Assembly (NCBI GenBank): GCA_903871875.1
Contig: CAIQIR010000060.1
Coordinates: 1 to 64,000, forward strand
Origin: an uncultured Schlesneria sp.
Lineage (GTDB): Bacteria > Planctomycetota > Planctomycetia > Planctomycetales > Planctomycetaceae
DNA: 64,000 bases
Reading direction: 5' to 3'
The position numbers were made by a program, and so were the translations under genes. Below the pieces are notes generated by a model. The model worked only from the letters and a program-made list of their open reading frames with translations, had not been told where the DNA came from and searched no databases. This document shows positions 27,238-37,247 of this stretch, piece after piece; position 1 is the first letter of the stretch; each line of letters starts with the position of its first letter.

Positions 27238-28443
27238 TCAGGATTGACTATCGACAGTTAATCGCTTTCGGCGAATCGTCGCGACCTGGGCGACGGCCGC
27301 CGCAATCGCATCCACTTGTCGCTCATTCGTCCAGTCATCGATGATCTGGCGGGACCGAAATCCCATTTCGGCCAGACCGTCACGTCCCTTCGATGCCGCA
27401 GCTTTGAGGCAATCGATCAGGCTTGCAAGATCGTTGACTTTGCAGATCCATCCGTTGTGATTTTCTTCAATCAGATCGACGGCCGCTCCAACTCGGTCAC
27501 TGGCCATCACAGCACATCCACAGGCCATCGCTTCGTTTAGCACCAGGCCCCATGTCTCGCTTTTCGATGGCAAGATGATGAGATCTGCGGCGGCATACAT
27601 GTCCGGTAACGCTTGCTGATTTTGAAAACCAAGAAAATGAACTCGCGGAACGAGTTGTTCGACGAGCGATTGTTGTAACGGACCGCTGCCGACGAATACG
27701 AGGTGCGTCTGCGGTTGATCTAATTGTGCGAACGCTTGTACCAGCAACAAAGGATTCTTGATCGGCTCAAGCTTCCCGACAAACATGAAGAGGACATGAT
27801 CATGGGGAATGGATAGTTGCTTTCGGACGTCGATCCGCGTCATCGAATTTTGGTGATCATCGTGTCTGAGACTGGCGAACCGCCGGTTGTCGACTGAATG
27901 GGGGGCGAAGACCAATTGATCGGTACGCAGCCCGTGGGCTTCAAAATACTTTCTGCTGTTGGTACCGACATAGAGGGCCAGGTCGACGTACCGATACACC
28001 CAGCGCAACGCCACCCGTCGAGCCCATCGCCGCCAACCGGAGGATTCGTTAAGTAACGTCGAATCCCCGCGGAACAGAACGGGAATTCGGCCATGAAAGT
28101 GTCGCATCGTTTTCAAATGCGATTTGTAACACCAACCGTAAATTAGAATCGCGTCGGGCTTCCACCGTTCCAGAGTTTGATTCAAATTCGGCAGGTCGAT
28201 ACCCCGGAAGTGGTGGCTACCTGGATCCTGGGCAACGTTTTCCACAAATTCATAGTCATACCCTTCGAGCAGCGGAATGTCCCAGGAAATTTTTTGACCA
28301 AAACCAGGATCCATTGCCTGTTCGGTGGCGCCGCGCCAGCCGTAAAAGACCCGCACCGTCAGATCGGCTCGGCTGGCGAGTTGCGAAAAGACGGGAGCAA
28401 AATATTGAATCGGATGCGTGCATACGATCGCAAGTCGTAACAT
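27238..28443 (-). CDS. Family 4 glycosyltransferase
   Basis: 401 residues. It starts LAIVCTHPIQYFAPVF, a form seen in GT4 enzymes that lack the classical GG loop. GKLEPIKNPLLLVQAF starts the donor domain, and SETWGLVLNEAMACG is the EX7E motif. The stop codon abuts the start of the next glycosyltransferase gene. The protein is probably cytoplasmic and membrane-associated; the specific linkage is not predictable. Confidence 0.88.
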   Translation of the reverse strand: MLRLAIVCTHPIQYFAPVFSQLASRADLTVRVFYGWRGATEQAMDPGFGQKISWDIPLLEGYDYEFVENVAQDPGSHHFRGIDLPNLNQTLERWKPDAILIYGWCYKSHLKTMRHFHGRIPVLFRGDSTLLNESSGWRRWARRVALRWVYRYVDLALYVGTNSRKYFEAHGLRTDQLVFAPHSVDNRRFASLRHDDHQNSMTRIDVRKQLSIPHDHVLFMFVGKLEPIKNPLLLVQAFAQLDQPQTHLVFVGSGPLQQSLVEQLVPRVHFLGFQNQQALPDMYAAADLIILPSKSETWGLVLNEAMACGCAVMASDRVGAAVDLIEENHNGWICKVNDLASLIDCLKAAASKGRDGLAEMGFRSRQIIDDWTNERQVDAIAAAVAQVATIRRKRLTVDSQS

Positions 28444-28559
28444 GTCGAATTAATTTTCCGAGAGTGAGTCGCTGAGGACCAGACTGATGCGGTTTCGCCG
28501 AGGTGAACGTTAGGGGAGACAATCGTTCCCGAAAGCGGCGAAATCTTTCGCCTTCCTCT

Positions 28560-29615
28560 TCAGCCGGACAGCATCGGCAGAATGATTTCTTGCAATCGTG
28601 TCGCGTAGGTATGTTTCCCGCTGCCAACGATTCGCTGGAACAACTCCTTGGTCAATTGTTCTCGCAACTCCTTCTGTTCCACCAAACGGCGAGTGACATT
28701 GACCAGGCTCGCTTCATCGTTCCAATACAAGACCGCCTCGCCGTCATCGCCGTATAAGTCTCGATGTTCCGACGTGTCTTCGGTCACGAGGCAGGCTCCC
28801 ATCGCGGGAAACTCGAGGCTTCGCATGGCATGTCCGTCGCGATTCGCTTTCCGCCCCATACAGACGTGACAATTGGCTAATTGCACCGCGAGTCGCAAGT
28901 CTCGCCCATGCGCGTACCCTCGGTGATATTTTCGCAGCCGGGGATATTTGTCCCAATAGATGCCATACAGAGCGACATTCAGTCCCGCGTCGACCAAGGA
29001 TAAAGCGAGCGGAACACGATCGTCATCGGCACCGCCAAGAATCGATGCGTCACAAGTAAACCGTGCTCGCTCCGCTGGTGTCGGATCAGTCTCGATGAAG
29101 TGATACGATGGGTTATAGCCGAAGGGGACGTATTGAACTTGCCGACATCCCAGGTTCTTCAATTGCTCGATGTTCGCTCGGCGCGGATTGGCGATGACAT
29201 CGTATTCCTTCAGACTTTGAAAAAAGAACGCAGCTCGATTACTGCGGCTCCAAGGATCGTCAGTCAGATAGTTGACCCGGACGATCCCCTTCCGGCCTAT
29301 CTCTTTGAGCACGTCAGCCGACAGCGGGGCGATTCCAGTTGAGATCACGACGTGCGGCTGAAATTGCTGGCAGGTCGCGATCACGCTCTGGCCGAACGCG
29401 GCCAGTTTCGAAGGCCGACGTCCCAGCAAATGATGATGTACACGGTTGATCCACCGATTCGAACTCCACGAATCGCGAACGTCGGCGATGCGCGCACTCC
29501 AACCCAAGGATTCTGCCGCGGCCTGCAAGTGGGATCCCAGGTGATATTCAACGGGGTTGCCGACGATCAACAGTCTCAATGGACGTGAAGAATCTATTTC
29601 ACCAATTTCGAACAT
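28560..29615 (-). CDS. CgeB-family glycosyltransferase-like protein
   Basis: 351 residues. The sequence resembles the CgeB/spore-coat maturation group of GT-B glycosyltransferases. It has an early LRLLIVGNPVEYHLG, YLTDDPW in the middle, NPRRANIEQLKNLG and YVPFGYNP before the donor domain. The C-terminal RSLEFPAMGACLVTEDT carries the conserved Glu. This group transfers sugars to glycans or glycolipids in several capsule loci. It sits between an FkbM-like protein and a GT4 enzyme. Confidence 0.82.
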   Translation of the reverse strand: MFEIGEIDSSRPLRLLIVGNPVEYHLGSHLQAAAESLGWSARIADVRDSWSSNRWINRVHHHLLGRRPSKLAAFGQSVIATCQQFQPHVVISTGIAPLSADVLKEIGRKGIVRVNYLTDDPWSRSNRAAFFFQSLKEYDVIANPRRANIEQLKNLGCRQVQYVPFGYNPSYHFIETDPTPAERARFTCDASILGGADDDRVPLALSLVDAGLNVALYGIYWDKYPRLRKYHRGYAHGRDLRLAVQLANCHVCMGRKANRDGHAMRSLEFPAMGACLVTEDTSEHRDLYGDDGEAVLYWNDEASLVNVTRRLVEQKELREQLTKELFQRIVGSGKHTYATRLQEIILPMLSG

Positions 29616-29718
29616 AGAAAAACTGTTCCGACAAGATTCTTACCGTGCTTCATCAATCCGAACACTGATGTATGAACGGTGCTTGGGCGTGATTGGCAAT
29701 GCCACTGACTCTACCCCG

Positions 29719-30606
29719 CTAGATGGCCACCCATTCTTTGTCTTTGACAGCAGGTAAGCGTTCTTGCATGCCAAACTGAGCTCGCGGATGTCCAAAACAG
29801 GTGGCCGGATCGACTTCGGGCAGCCAATCACACTCAATCTCGTTACGAACGAAGAACGCGTTCGTGGCGACTTCATTCGTGCCGACGAACCGATAGCCTT
29901 TTCGTTTTCCCAGCTTAATGAAAGCGGCGAGTGATGCGCCGGCATAATCAGAGCCGTATTTCGTGAATTCGCCCACGAAATCATCTCGATAGGGAGTAGT
30001 AACGGAAACCTCGGGGCCCCAAAGATGATTGAACTCCAGGACAACGACTCGTGGTGACACACCGGAGATTTCCTCCCAAATCCAGTAATCAACCCCGTCG
30101 ATGTCGAGCGACAGCAGATCAATATCACCTTCGAATCCGCCGTCGCGAATGATCTTGTTGATATTGTTTTTGGTGATCCAGGCCTGGACGATCACCGGTG
30201 GCCAATATTTTGTATCGAGATTATTGGCATAGAACTCTTTGGCTTTGGCGATGTGCCGTTCATTGCCATCACAAAGCAGCCCTCGCCACCGATGATTGAG
30301 AATCAGATTGGCCGTATTGCATTCCAAACCGTCACTGGCACACACCTCGACACATTTCTTATTCGTGGTGCCAATCAGCGAAAAGATAAACAGCAGAATC
30401 CCATCCTCTTCGAATTGCGAATGAACCCGAAATCCAACATCGGCAAATGACAACCGCGGCATTTTTGCATGGTACTGCTGTCGGTATTGATTGCTCAAAA
30501 TGTTTTGGCCGAGGCCCGGTGTGGAGGAGAGCGTGGGATGTTGTAATTGCTGCTGAACCGGCGCAAGCAGGTAAGTGCGCAGTTTTGAGGCCAGCTTTCG
30601 AAGCAT
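29719..30606 (-). CDS. FkbM-like/methyltransferase-fold protein
   Basis: 295 residues. The central region has SQFEEDGILLFIFS, then CVEVCASDGLECNTANLI, which looks like a degenerate SAM-binding motif I of the FkbM type. DLLSLDIDGVDYWIWEE is the equivalent of the DIDGxD motif of that group. VVLEFNHLWGP follows. No metal site is evident. Proteins of this kind are found in sugar-modification loci and are thought to be O-methyltransferases, but catalysis is unproven. There is a substantial N-terminal extension of about 50 residues with many Gln. Confidence 0.65.
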   Translation of the reverse strand: MLRKLASKLRTYLLAPVQQQLQHPTLSSTPGLGQNILSNQYRQQYHAKMPRLSFADVGFRVHSQFEEDGILLFIFSLIGTTNKKCVEVCASDGLECNTANLILNHRWRGLLCDGNERHIAKAKEFYANNLDTKYWPPVIVQAWITKNNINKIIRDGGFEGDIDLLSLDIDGVDYWIWEEISGVSPRVVVLEFNHLWGPEVSVTTPYRDDFVGEFTKYGSDYAGASLAAFIKLGKRKGYRFVGTNEVATNAFFVRNEIECDWLPEVDPATCFGHPRAQFGMQERLPAVKDKEWVAI

Positions 30607-30778
30607 GCTTTGTCCTTGTTGTCGAACGATGTCTGATTTTGAGAGGTCGATCGCCTGTTCGCGGCTAATTCAATGACCTCGTGATTTAAGTCTGTCAAAA
30701 CTTGACTGGAACACATTGCCGTGTCATCGGGCGTTTCGCTCAAAGAACCGACCAATTGCTACACTAGCCGGGGCTGGG

Positions 30779-32059
30779 TTATCGCGACCGCATTTCTGTC
30801 TGAACGGCTTGTTGGATCTGTGCCATTAAGTCACGACATTGCTTTTCGAGACAGTACTGGGTCAAGTGAGCTTGCCGCGCATTGATTGACATGGCCTGCA
30901 GTAAAATTCTGTCTTTGAGCAGTCGCGCGATCGTTTGGCCAATATCGGAAGGATCGGTGGGGTTCACCAGTGCTCCTGCACCGGTTTGTTCGATGATTTC
31001 CTGCATCCCGGGGCCCTGATTGGCCACTTGTGGAACGCCAACCGACATGTATTCAAATCGTTTGTTCGTCGACCCTGCACTGAATTTCCAGCTCAGATCC
31101 TTTTCGACGGCATCCGATAGAATTGAGAGTCCCAGTGTGGCGCCTACTGTCAGTCCAGCCAAATCCTTGTAGGGTACGGCAGCGATGAAAATCACGCGAC
31201 TTTTCACGCCGATGGTATTCGCGAGTGACTGCAGTTGATCGCGATATTCGCTGGCCACTGGACCCACCAGCACCAATACCGCATCGGCTGGCCAATGAGG
31301 CATGCTTTGGATGATCGCTTCAAAGCAGCGGCTCGGGCCGATCCATCCCTGAAAATAGATGATCGGTGCTTGCGGTGACACACCGAACTGAGTCATGTGT
31401 TGGGGCAACGTGTTTTCCGGCAGGATGTCTAACCGTGGCGGACAGTTCATAACAATCAGGGGTTTAGACTTAGTGCGATTCTCGTTGCAAAAAAAGTCGG
31501 CTCGATGGCGATCTGGGAACACAATCGTATCTGCCTGATTCGCCTGCTCAGAGGAGAAACGAATCGCTCGGCGCGTAAAAAATCCCGTCGCCTTGCTATT
31601 GAGAAATAGTTCGTGGAAGTGCCAGATCAATATCGGAGGTCGTGTGCAGTTCCAGATTCGCCCCACCGCTTCCATTCCATTGGGGTCATAAGCAATCACG
31701 ACCTTTGGTTTCAGACGACGAATCAACGACTGGGTGCGTCGGTGAAACAATTGGCCACGGATCATTCTGACCAGCAGGTTGGGCGATCGTTCCTTAAACA
31801 GTTGAACATGGGGTCCGACATGAAACCGAAGGACGTTTTCCTGGTACGGAAAGGGATATTCGGAATAGTCCGAATGCTGTGTGTCCACGACAGCGACGCG
31901 AAGTCCGGCCTGGGCCAACAGCTTCACTTGATTTAGTGACGGTGGGTACTGTTCGAGCGGCGCACGGATGACCGCGAGGACATCGGCCCCCTGTATTGTC
32001 GACCGCTTTCCCGTATGAAGATCCAATTTGGTCATCAGTTGATTATCGTAGCTAGTCAT
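30779..32059 (-). CDS. Glycosyltransferase, GT4-like
   Basis: 426 residues. A GT-B fold is suggested by VLAVIRAPLEQYPPSLNQ near the N-terminus, and by YFQGWIGPSRCFEAII and VLVLVGPV in the donor domain. The position of the EX7E motif is occupied by KRFEYMSVGVPQVANQG, so only the second Glu is conserved, as in some GT4 subgroups. ATG at 32059 is used; Met9 is a possible alternative. It is followed after about 170 bp by the FkbM-like gene. Confidence 0.78.
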   Translation of the reverse strand: MTSYDNQLMTKLDLHTGKRSTIQGADVLAVIRAPLEQYPPSLNQVKLLAQAGLRVAVVDTQHSDYSEYPFPYQENVLRFHVGPHVQLFKERSPNLLVRMIRGQLFHRRTQSLIRRLKPKVVIAYDPNGMEAVGRIWNCTRPPILIWHFHELFLNSKATGFFTRRAIRFSSEQANQADTIVFPDRHRADFFCNENRTKSKPLIVMNCPPRLDILPENTLPQHMTQFGVSPQAPIIYFQGWIGPSRCFEAIIQSMPHWPADAVLVLVGPVASEYRDQLQSLANTIGVKSRVIFIAAVPYKDLAGLTVGATLGLSILSDAVEKDLSWKFSAGSTNKRFEYMSVGVPQVANQGPGMQEIIEQTGAGALVNPTDPSDIGQTIARLLKDRILLQAMSINARQAHLTQYCLEKQCRDLMAQIQQAVQTEMRSR

Positions 32060-32182
32060 GTCTCGTGCGAATTTGCCGATTAAAAGTCACGAAAGAAATC
32101 CACTTCGCCGACTCATTCCAGATTTTGCGGAATCCCGCGGCCAACGCATCAACGCTCATGTTGTGAAGCAATTGAGTTGCAG

Positions 32183-34132
32183 TCAGTTTTTCAGTGCCAG
32201 GGCGTCTCGCAGGAACGGCAAGAGGACCAGTCGAGCGCCTTTTGTCGTCAAATGGTCTTTGTCGAAATACAGTACGACTCCGTTTGATTGAACGATATAG
32301 TGATCGCCGGAAGGGGCGAGGAACAATGGCTTCGGATCAAGAAACCGTCCGCCAACCGCTCGGATCTGGGCGATGGTGGCGGGTTCGAATCCGTCATGGG
32401 GCGTCATTGTTGAGGGGGCGGCGGACATTGGTGCAATGTCGTCAAACAGGGCGCCACCTCGCGGGACATTGAACGAATGGTTGGGAACGTCAAACAGAAT
32501 CCAGGAGCGAGCGCCTGATTCAACGATCCGTTTTACCGTCTTGAGCAACCCCTCTGTAAACACAGGATCAAACTGCTTGTTTGCATTTCTGTAGTAACCC
32601 CAGCGAGCGACCAGAAAAACATCGGCAATCTGGTTGGCTTCGATGTACTTGACGACGCTTTCGTTGTAGTCGACGGAGTCTTGTCCCAACTTCCCCTTTT
32701 CAGCCCGATACCAATCCAGGACCGGCGGTAACGCCGAGAAAATCGCGGCTCGTCCTGCGATGCCTTTCTCCTTCAATAGCTCATCAAACGCGGGCAACGC
32801 GGATCGAGCATGGCTGTCTCCCCAGACGACCACCGACGGTGGCGCCGACGCGGTCGGCTCACCGATTTTGGAAAGTTGGCCTTTGCGGACCTCATTCAGC
32901 GGGACGTCATTGAACGCCGGGCGATCGGTTTCCGCATCTGCAAACGACAGCGATTGCAATTCAAAACGCTGGGGGATTCCCTGAAACGCGATGAACAAGA
33001 TTCCAATGCCGACAAATGAGCCCAGTCCGAGTCCCGCAACGGTCAAGATTGATCCCGTTGACGCCAGGAGTTTTCGCTGCCGGAACGGAGTCTCCACATA
33101 TTTCCAAGACAAAATCGCCAGCGCGATTCCCGCGGCGACTGCCAGCAATCGCGTGCTGAATGGAAGTAACTTCGGAGAATAATACGTGGCGAATGCCAGC
33201 AACGGCCAATGCCATAAATACAGCGAATACGAGATCAGTCCTACAAAGACGATTGGGTTCAATGACAGCAGACGGGCGATGAATGTCGGTGCAGTGCCCT
33301 CGGTTCGACCGTTCGCCCAAATCAGGAGTGCAGTTCCTAAGCAAGGGGCCAGAGCCGCCACACCGGGGAACGGCGTTTCTTTCGTATAGAGAAAAGCCGG
33401 AACAAGGATCGAGGCAAAACCTGTGGTGGCAGCGAAATCTCGAACCGTTCGACGATTGAGTGGCGACGGGATGGGTGGCAATGTCGCAACCAGAGAACCC
33501 AATAACAATTCCCAGGCACGTGTCGGCAGCAGATAAAAGGCCGCGACAGGATGTCGGGCGACACCGTACACACTGACCAGGAAACTACTGACGATTCCCA
33601 GTGTCATCAGAACCAGGAGAGACGTTCTGCCTCGCAACGGTTTGACATGATATAGAGCCCACAACAGGACAGGCGCGATGAAATAGAATTGCTCCTCAAC
33701 GGCCAGCGACCAGGTGTGCAGTAGTGGCTTCTCGTCAGAAGCGGCAGAAAAATAGCCGGAATCCAACCAGTAAAAGACATTGGCTGCAAACACGGCCTGT
33801 GAAGCGGTGGCGCGGCCCAGGTTGATCAGATCCACGGGCAACAACAAGAGCCACCCGGCCACTAGCGTCGCGGCCGACACCACAAACAAAGCCGGCGCGA
33901 TGCGGCGTGTGCGACGTTCCCAAAATCCCACGAACGTGAATGTGCCGCGGTCCAAGTCTTTCAAGAGCAACGATGTGATCAAAAAGCCTGAAATGACAAA
34001 AAACACGTCGACACCGATGTAACCTCCAGAGCAACAAATTCCGGCGTGGAACAACACCACCGTTCCGACCGCAATCGCACGCAGGCCGTCGATGTCGGGC
34101 CGATATTGGTAGTTGGTGCTGGTGGGAGACAT
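32183..34132 (-). CDS. AT3-SGNH acyltransferase (OafA-like), copy 2
   Basis: 649 residues, with the same build as the protein at 17533-19497. The AT3 domain has IDGLRAIAVG, FFVISGFLIT, RRTRRIAPAL and TWSLAVEEQFY. The SGNH domain has GDSHARSALPAF around residue 440 and DKDHLT near the end. The similarity between the two copies extends through both domains, including the C-terminal LDPKPLFLAPSGDHY versus LDPKPRFLDPSGQRY. Two copies probably acylate different positions or sugars of the same polymer. Confidence 0.92.
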   Translation of the reverse strand: MSPTSTNYQYRPDIDGLRAIAVGTVVLFHAGICCSGGYIGVDVFFVISGFLITSLLLKDLDRGTFTFVGFWERRTRRIAPALFVVSAATLVAGWLLLLPVDLINLGRATASQAVFAANVFYWLDSGYFSAASDEKPLLHTWSLAVEEQFYFIAPVLLWALYHVKPLRGRTSLLVLMTLGIVSSFLVSVYGVARHPVAAFYLLPTRAWELLLGSLVATLPPIPSPLNRRTVRDFAATTGFASILVPAFLYTKETPFPGVAALAPCLGTALLIWANGRTEGTAPTFIARLLSLNPIVFVGLISYSLYLWHWPLLAFATYYSPKLLPFSTRLLAVAAGIALAILSWKYVETPFRQRKLLASTGSILTVAGLGLGSFVGIGILFIAFQGIPQRFELQSLSFADAETDRPAFNDVPLNEVRKGQLSKIGEPTASAPPSVVVWGDSHARSALPAFDELLKEKGIAGRAAIFSALPPVLDWYRAEKGKLGQDSVDYNESVVKYIEANQIADVFLVARWGYYRNANKQFDPVFTEGLLKTVKRIVESGARSWILFDVPNHSFNVPRGGALFDDIAPMSAAPSTMTPHDGFEPATIAQIRAVGGRFLDPKPLFLAPSGDHYIVQSNGVVLYFDKDHLTTKGARLVLLPFLRDALALKN

Positions 34133-34238
34133 GATAAAAAACTCTGTTCAAGTAAGCCCGAGCACGTGCAGTCTTGGGACTCTTGATCGATCGAATCCCT
34201 GAGTTGAAACGCCAAGGTTCGTCGGCAAGGACTCGTGC

Positions 34239-35219
34239 TTAGCTCTTCTTCCACCTGATGCGGTGCGTGACCCACTTCTTTAATTGAGCGGATCGTTCGG
34301 CCGATGCGAATCCAGTCAAATTGAAGATCAAATCGTAAAGATAGGACTGTTTCGGCAAAAAGGAAGAATCCAGGGACTTGCAGCGCTGAACCAGACATTG
34401 GGCGAGACTGGGATTCGTCGGGAAAATATTTCTGGCAATGTGGAAATAACTGCTGGCGATCGCACGCTGATATTTGTCGGTAAGTCTTCCTTCGGCGGTC
34501 AACTGGGATTCGGCCTTTTTCACCACGGTCAAATGGCTTTGAAAATAGCGTTCGCTGTTGCTCGTCGAAACCGTCACGTTTCCATATCGACGATAGATCG
34601 AATGGCATCCTGGTTGGTAGACAATTCGTTTCGTTCGCATGGCGACGCGCAGGAAGAAGTCACGATCTTGTGCGGCAGGAAGTGACTGATCCCAACCGTT
34701 TACGACGTCGACGACACCACGTCGAAACAGGAGTGCTGCCGGTGAAACCCACCAATCTTGCAACAGCGAATAAAGCACATCCTCTTGTGTGCCAGAAACG
34801 GCCGGTTCCTCCAGCCACGCCGCTTGATCGGGAGGATGATGCTGATGCCTCCAATCACCGTAAACGACGTCGGCGCCGGTCGCAATCAGACAATTCCGTT
34901 GACGCTCAAGCTTTTCCGGCAATAGATAGTCATCAGCGTCGAGAAACTGGATGAACTCGCCTTTTGATCGTTGATATCCGGTATTTCGAGCCGTACAGCC
35001 ACCCGAGTTTGTTTGACAGATCAGGTTGATTCGATCGCCGTATTGTTGAAGCACTTGGCGACTGTTGTCCGTCGAACCATCATCGACAACGATCAATTCG
35101 ACCCCTGAGGCCGTCTGATTAAGACAACTTTCGATGCATTCGGCGATCCATTTTTCCGCGTTATAGCAGGGAATGACAACGCTGACTGATGGAACGTTAC
35201 TCACTGAGGGGTCCGTCAT
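34239..35219 (-). CDS. Family 2 glycosyltransferase
   Basis: 326 residues from ATG 35219; the frame opens at 35309 but the extra 30 residues are basic and unlikely to be real. The GT-A core begins VVIPCYNAEKWIAECIESCL, followed by ELIVVDDGSTDNS and the DXD-containing FLDADDYLLP. The later region has the PAAQDRDFFLRVAMR acceptor-side motif. This family transfers single sugars from UDP- or dTDP-donors. The specificity is unknown. Confidence 0.88.
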   Translation of the reverse strand: MTDPSVSNVPSVSVVIPCYNAEKWIAECIESCLNQTASGVELIVVDDGSTDNSRQVLQQYGDRINLICQTNSGGCTARNTGYQRSKGEFIQFLDADDYLLPEKLERQRNCLIATGADVVYGDWRHQHHPPDQAAWLEEPAVSGTQEDVLYSLLQDWWVSPAALLFRRGVVDVVNGWDQSLPAAQDRDFFLRVAMRTKRIVYQPGCHSIYRRYGNVTVSTSNSERYFQSHLTVVKKAESQLTAEGRLTDKYQRAIASSYFHIARNIFPTNPSLAQCLVQRCKSLDSSFLPKQSYLYDLIFNLTGFASAERSAQLKKWVTHRIRWKKS

Positions 35220-35342
35220 GGCTGGCGAATACGTGTCTGGCTGGGGGGCGCGTCGACGAGACGCCGTGGTTTTTGTGGAGAGGTGAGACCTCAGCCGACA
35301 GTCAGTCACGATGACCCGGACGACAACAAATGTCGCGTCAAC

Positions 35343-36095
35343 TCACGGTTGCGGCGATTTCTTTCCGGAATCGGCCTGAATCAATTGTCGCGAGGCGTAG
35401 ACGCAGTTGCATCGTCTCAAATGGGGCTCGTCCGTCAGCCACTCGCGCGTCTACTCGTAGATGCCGAACAGGAAGTATTGGTGACCTTCCAGAAATGTTT
35501 GGATCTGATGAAATGGCACGTGCCGCGTATTGTGAGGATTCATTCCCACTTCGACTTCGATGAGGCCGATCTGCTGATTGACCAGCATGGACTTCGCACC
35601 TTCGAGCACCGCCAGATCGTGTCCTTCTGTATCGATTTTCAGGTAATCGATCCGCTCAATCTTCTTCTCAGCGCAATAGTCATCGACGGTGTCGACCATT
35701 ACGTCGGTTGTTGTGGGCAATTGGCCGTTCGTGTCAGCTACTTGAAGTTGTGACATCGTACCACGCTGAGCCGACATTCGTCCCATTCCCTTGGATCGGC
35801 CTAATGCGACCTGCGAACAAAGAACGTTGGACAAGTGGCGAGTATTTGCTGTGAGAAGTTGAAAGTTTTCTGTAACCGGTTCGAAGCAATAAATCGTGCT
35901 GTGCGGGAAGTTTTGTCGAAACAGCAGTGCCGATTGGCCAACGTTGGCGCCAACATCCAAGACGAGACTGCATCGGTAGGATGGCAGGTGCAACTGAAGG
36001 TCACTAAACACATTCACGCCTTGCGGCAGCATGCGAAAGATGTGAGTGTTCGTAAGCCGTTCAACAACTCGTGCCAGTCTCTGTTTTAGGCTCAT
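35343..36095 (-). pseudogene. FkbM-family methyltransferase interrupted by an in-frame amber codon
   Basis: The open frame 36095-35451 encodes 214 residues with the FkbM features: LDVGANVGQSALLF (SAM loop), YCFEPV, and DYLKIDTEGHDLAVLEGA. It ends at GIYE followed by TAG at 35451-35453. FkbM proteins normally continue with a short conserved tail, and the same frame does continue after the TAG with TREWLTDEPHLRRCN until a TGA at 35343-35345. The expected residue at the stop is Gln, which differs by one base (CAG to TAG). So the gene has either lost its last 35 residues by a nonsense mutation, is read through, or carries a sequencing error. The SAM-binding core is complete, so the short product may still work. 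Confidence 0.8.
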
Positions 36096-36225
36096 GAGAA
36101 ATTACCAACATCAAAAATGGCAAGCGGGTCAGATCGAGACTGGAAATGGCCTGTCAGCCGACGACGCGAACAAATGACGACAACAGCCCCTGTCAGATGT
36201 CTCAACACCGAGTGGCCACAGCCCA

Positions 36226-37098
36226 TCAGGAAAAAGCGAGTCCCAGGTCTGACAATCGAAACTGGCATCGCTTGCCGACCCGCAGGCTTTGGACCGGTTT
36301 TCCACGCAGGGCTAAGCGGATCAAACTGCGGGCCTGTCGTTTTTTCAGCGATTTTAATGCCTGCAGAGATTCCGATTTCGGCAACGGGCAATTGGGTGAT
36401 TCAAGTGCGTCACGTGCCAGACAATAATTGAGCTCAAGATAAGAGAGATCTCGAATCCCCTGGACATATTCCTGACCACTATGTTCTCGCCACCAGATCA
36501 GGTCGCGAGGAAGCAGGACGACAGGGAATTTTGCGGACAGTTTGAGCCAGGTCGTTGTGTCTCCCGAGTAGCGGACTTCGGCGAATCCGCCGCATTGCAG
36601 AAAACGCTCGCGGTGAAGAATCGTCCCTCCGGGACCGCAATCGAGAAGGCCGGCACCGAAGAAATGTTCGCGATAGGCTTCCAGCGGGTGCACTTCACAA
36701 GGGTAGGGTTTGTCGAGGCGTTTAGGCCGGCTTAATGCGAAAGCCGCTTGAGGATGTGCCTCCATCGCAGCGTGCATGAAATCCAGCGAGTAAGGATAGA
36801 TGACGTCATCAGAATCGACGAATTTGACGTATTTCCCCGTCGCCAACGAGACGGCTCGATTGCGATTTGGATAGTCGCCCAAGTTCTGTGGATTCAAATG
36901 AACTTTCACGCGAGCATCGGTCTTCTCGTATTGGCGTGCAATCTCGACGGTGCCATCCGACGATCGATCATCGACGATAATCAATTCGAAATCCTGAAAG
37001 TGTGAATGAAGTACGCTTTCAATCGCTTCCGCGATATAGGGTTCCCTGTTGTAGGCCGTCATCAAGACGCTGATCTGAGGTGCGGGAGTCATATTCAT
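36226..37098 (-). CDS. Family 2 glycosyltransferase
   Basis: 290 residues. The GT-A fold has ISVLMTAYNREPYIAEAIESVL, FELIIVDDRSSDGT and KFVDSDDVIYPYSL with the acidic DXD position. GPGGTILHRERFLQCGGF is the usual acceptor-loop motif. The C-terminal 60 residues are basic and probably contact the membrane. It lies 130 bp upstream of the interrupted FkbM gene. Confidence 0.88.
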   Translation of the reverse strand: MNMTPAPQISVLMTAYNREPYIAEAIESVLHSHFQDFELIIVDDRSSDGTVEIARQYEKTDARVKVHLNPQNLGDYPNRNRAVSLATGKYVKFVDSDDVIYPYSLDFMHAAMEAHPQAAFALSRPKRLDKPYPCEVHPLEAYREHFFGAGLLDCGPGGTILHRERFLQCGGFAEVRYSGDTTTWLKLSAKFPVVLLPRDLIWWREHSGQEYVQGIRDLSYLELNYCLARDALESPNCPLPKSESLQALKSLKKRQARSLIRLALRGKPVQSLRVGKRCQFRLSDLGLAFS

Positions 37099-37247
37099 TC
37101 TTTGATGAGGTCTTCCGATGCCAGGAACGAATCACGGTGACGGTGTTGTTCGCGGAGAGGTGAGGGAGCTCTTCGATGTCCCACGGCAGCCTGCCTTGGT
37201 CGCCAAGGTGAACATGGACGGGGCTTAGAAACTGGTCTTAACTGGCT

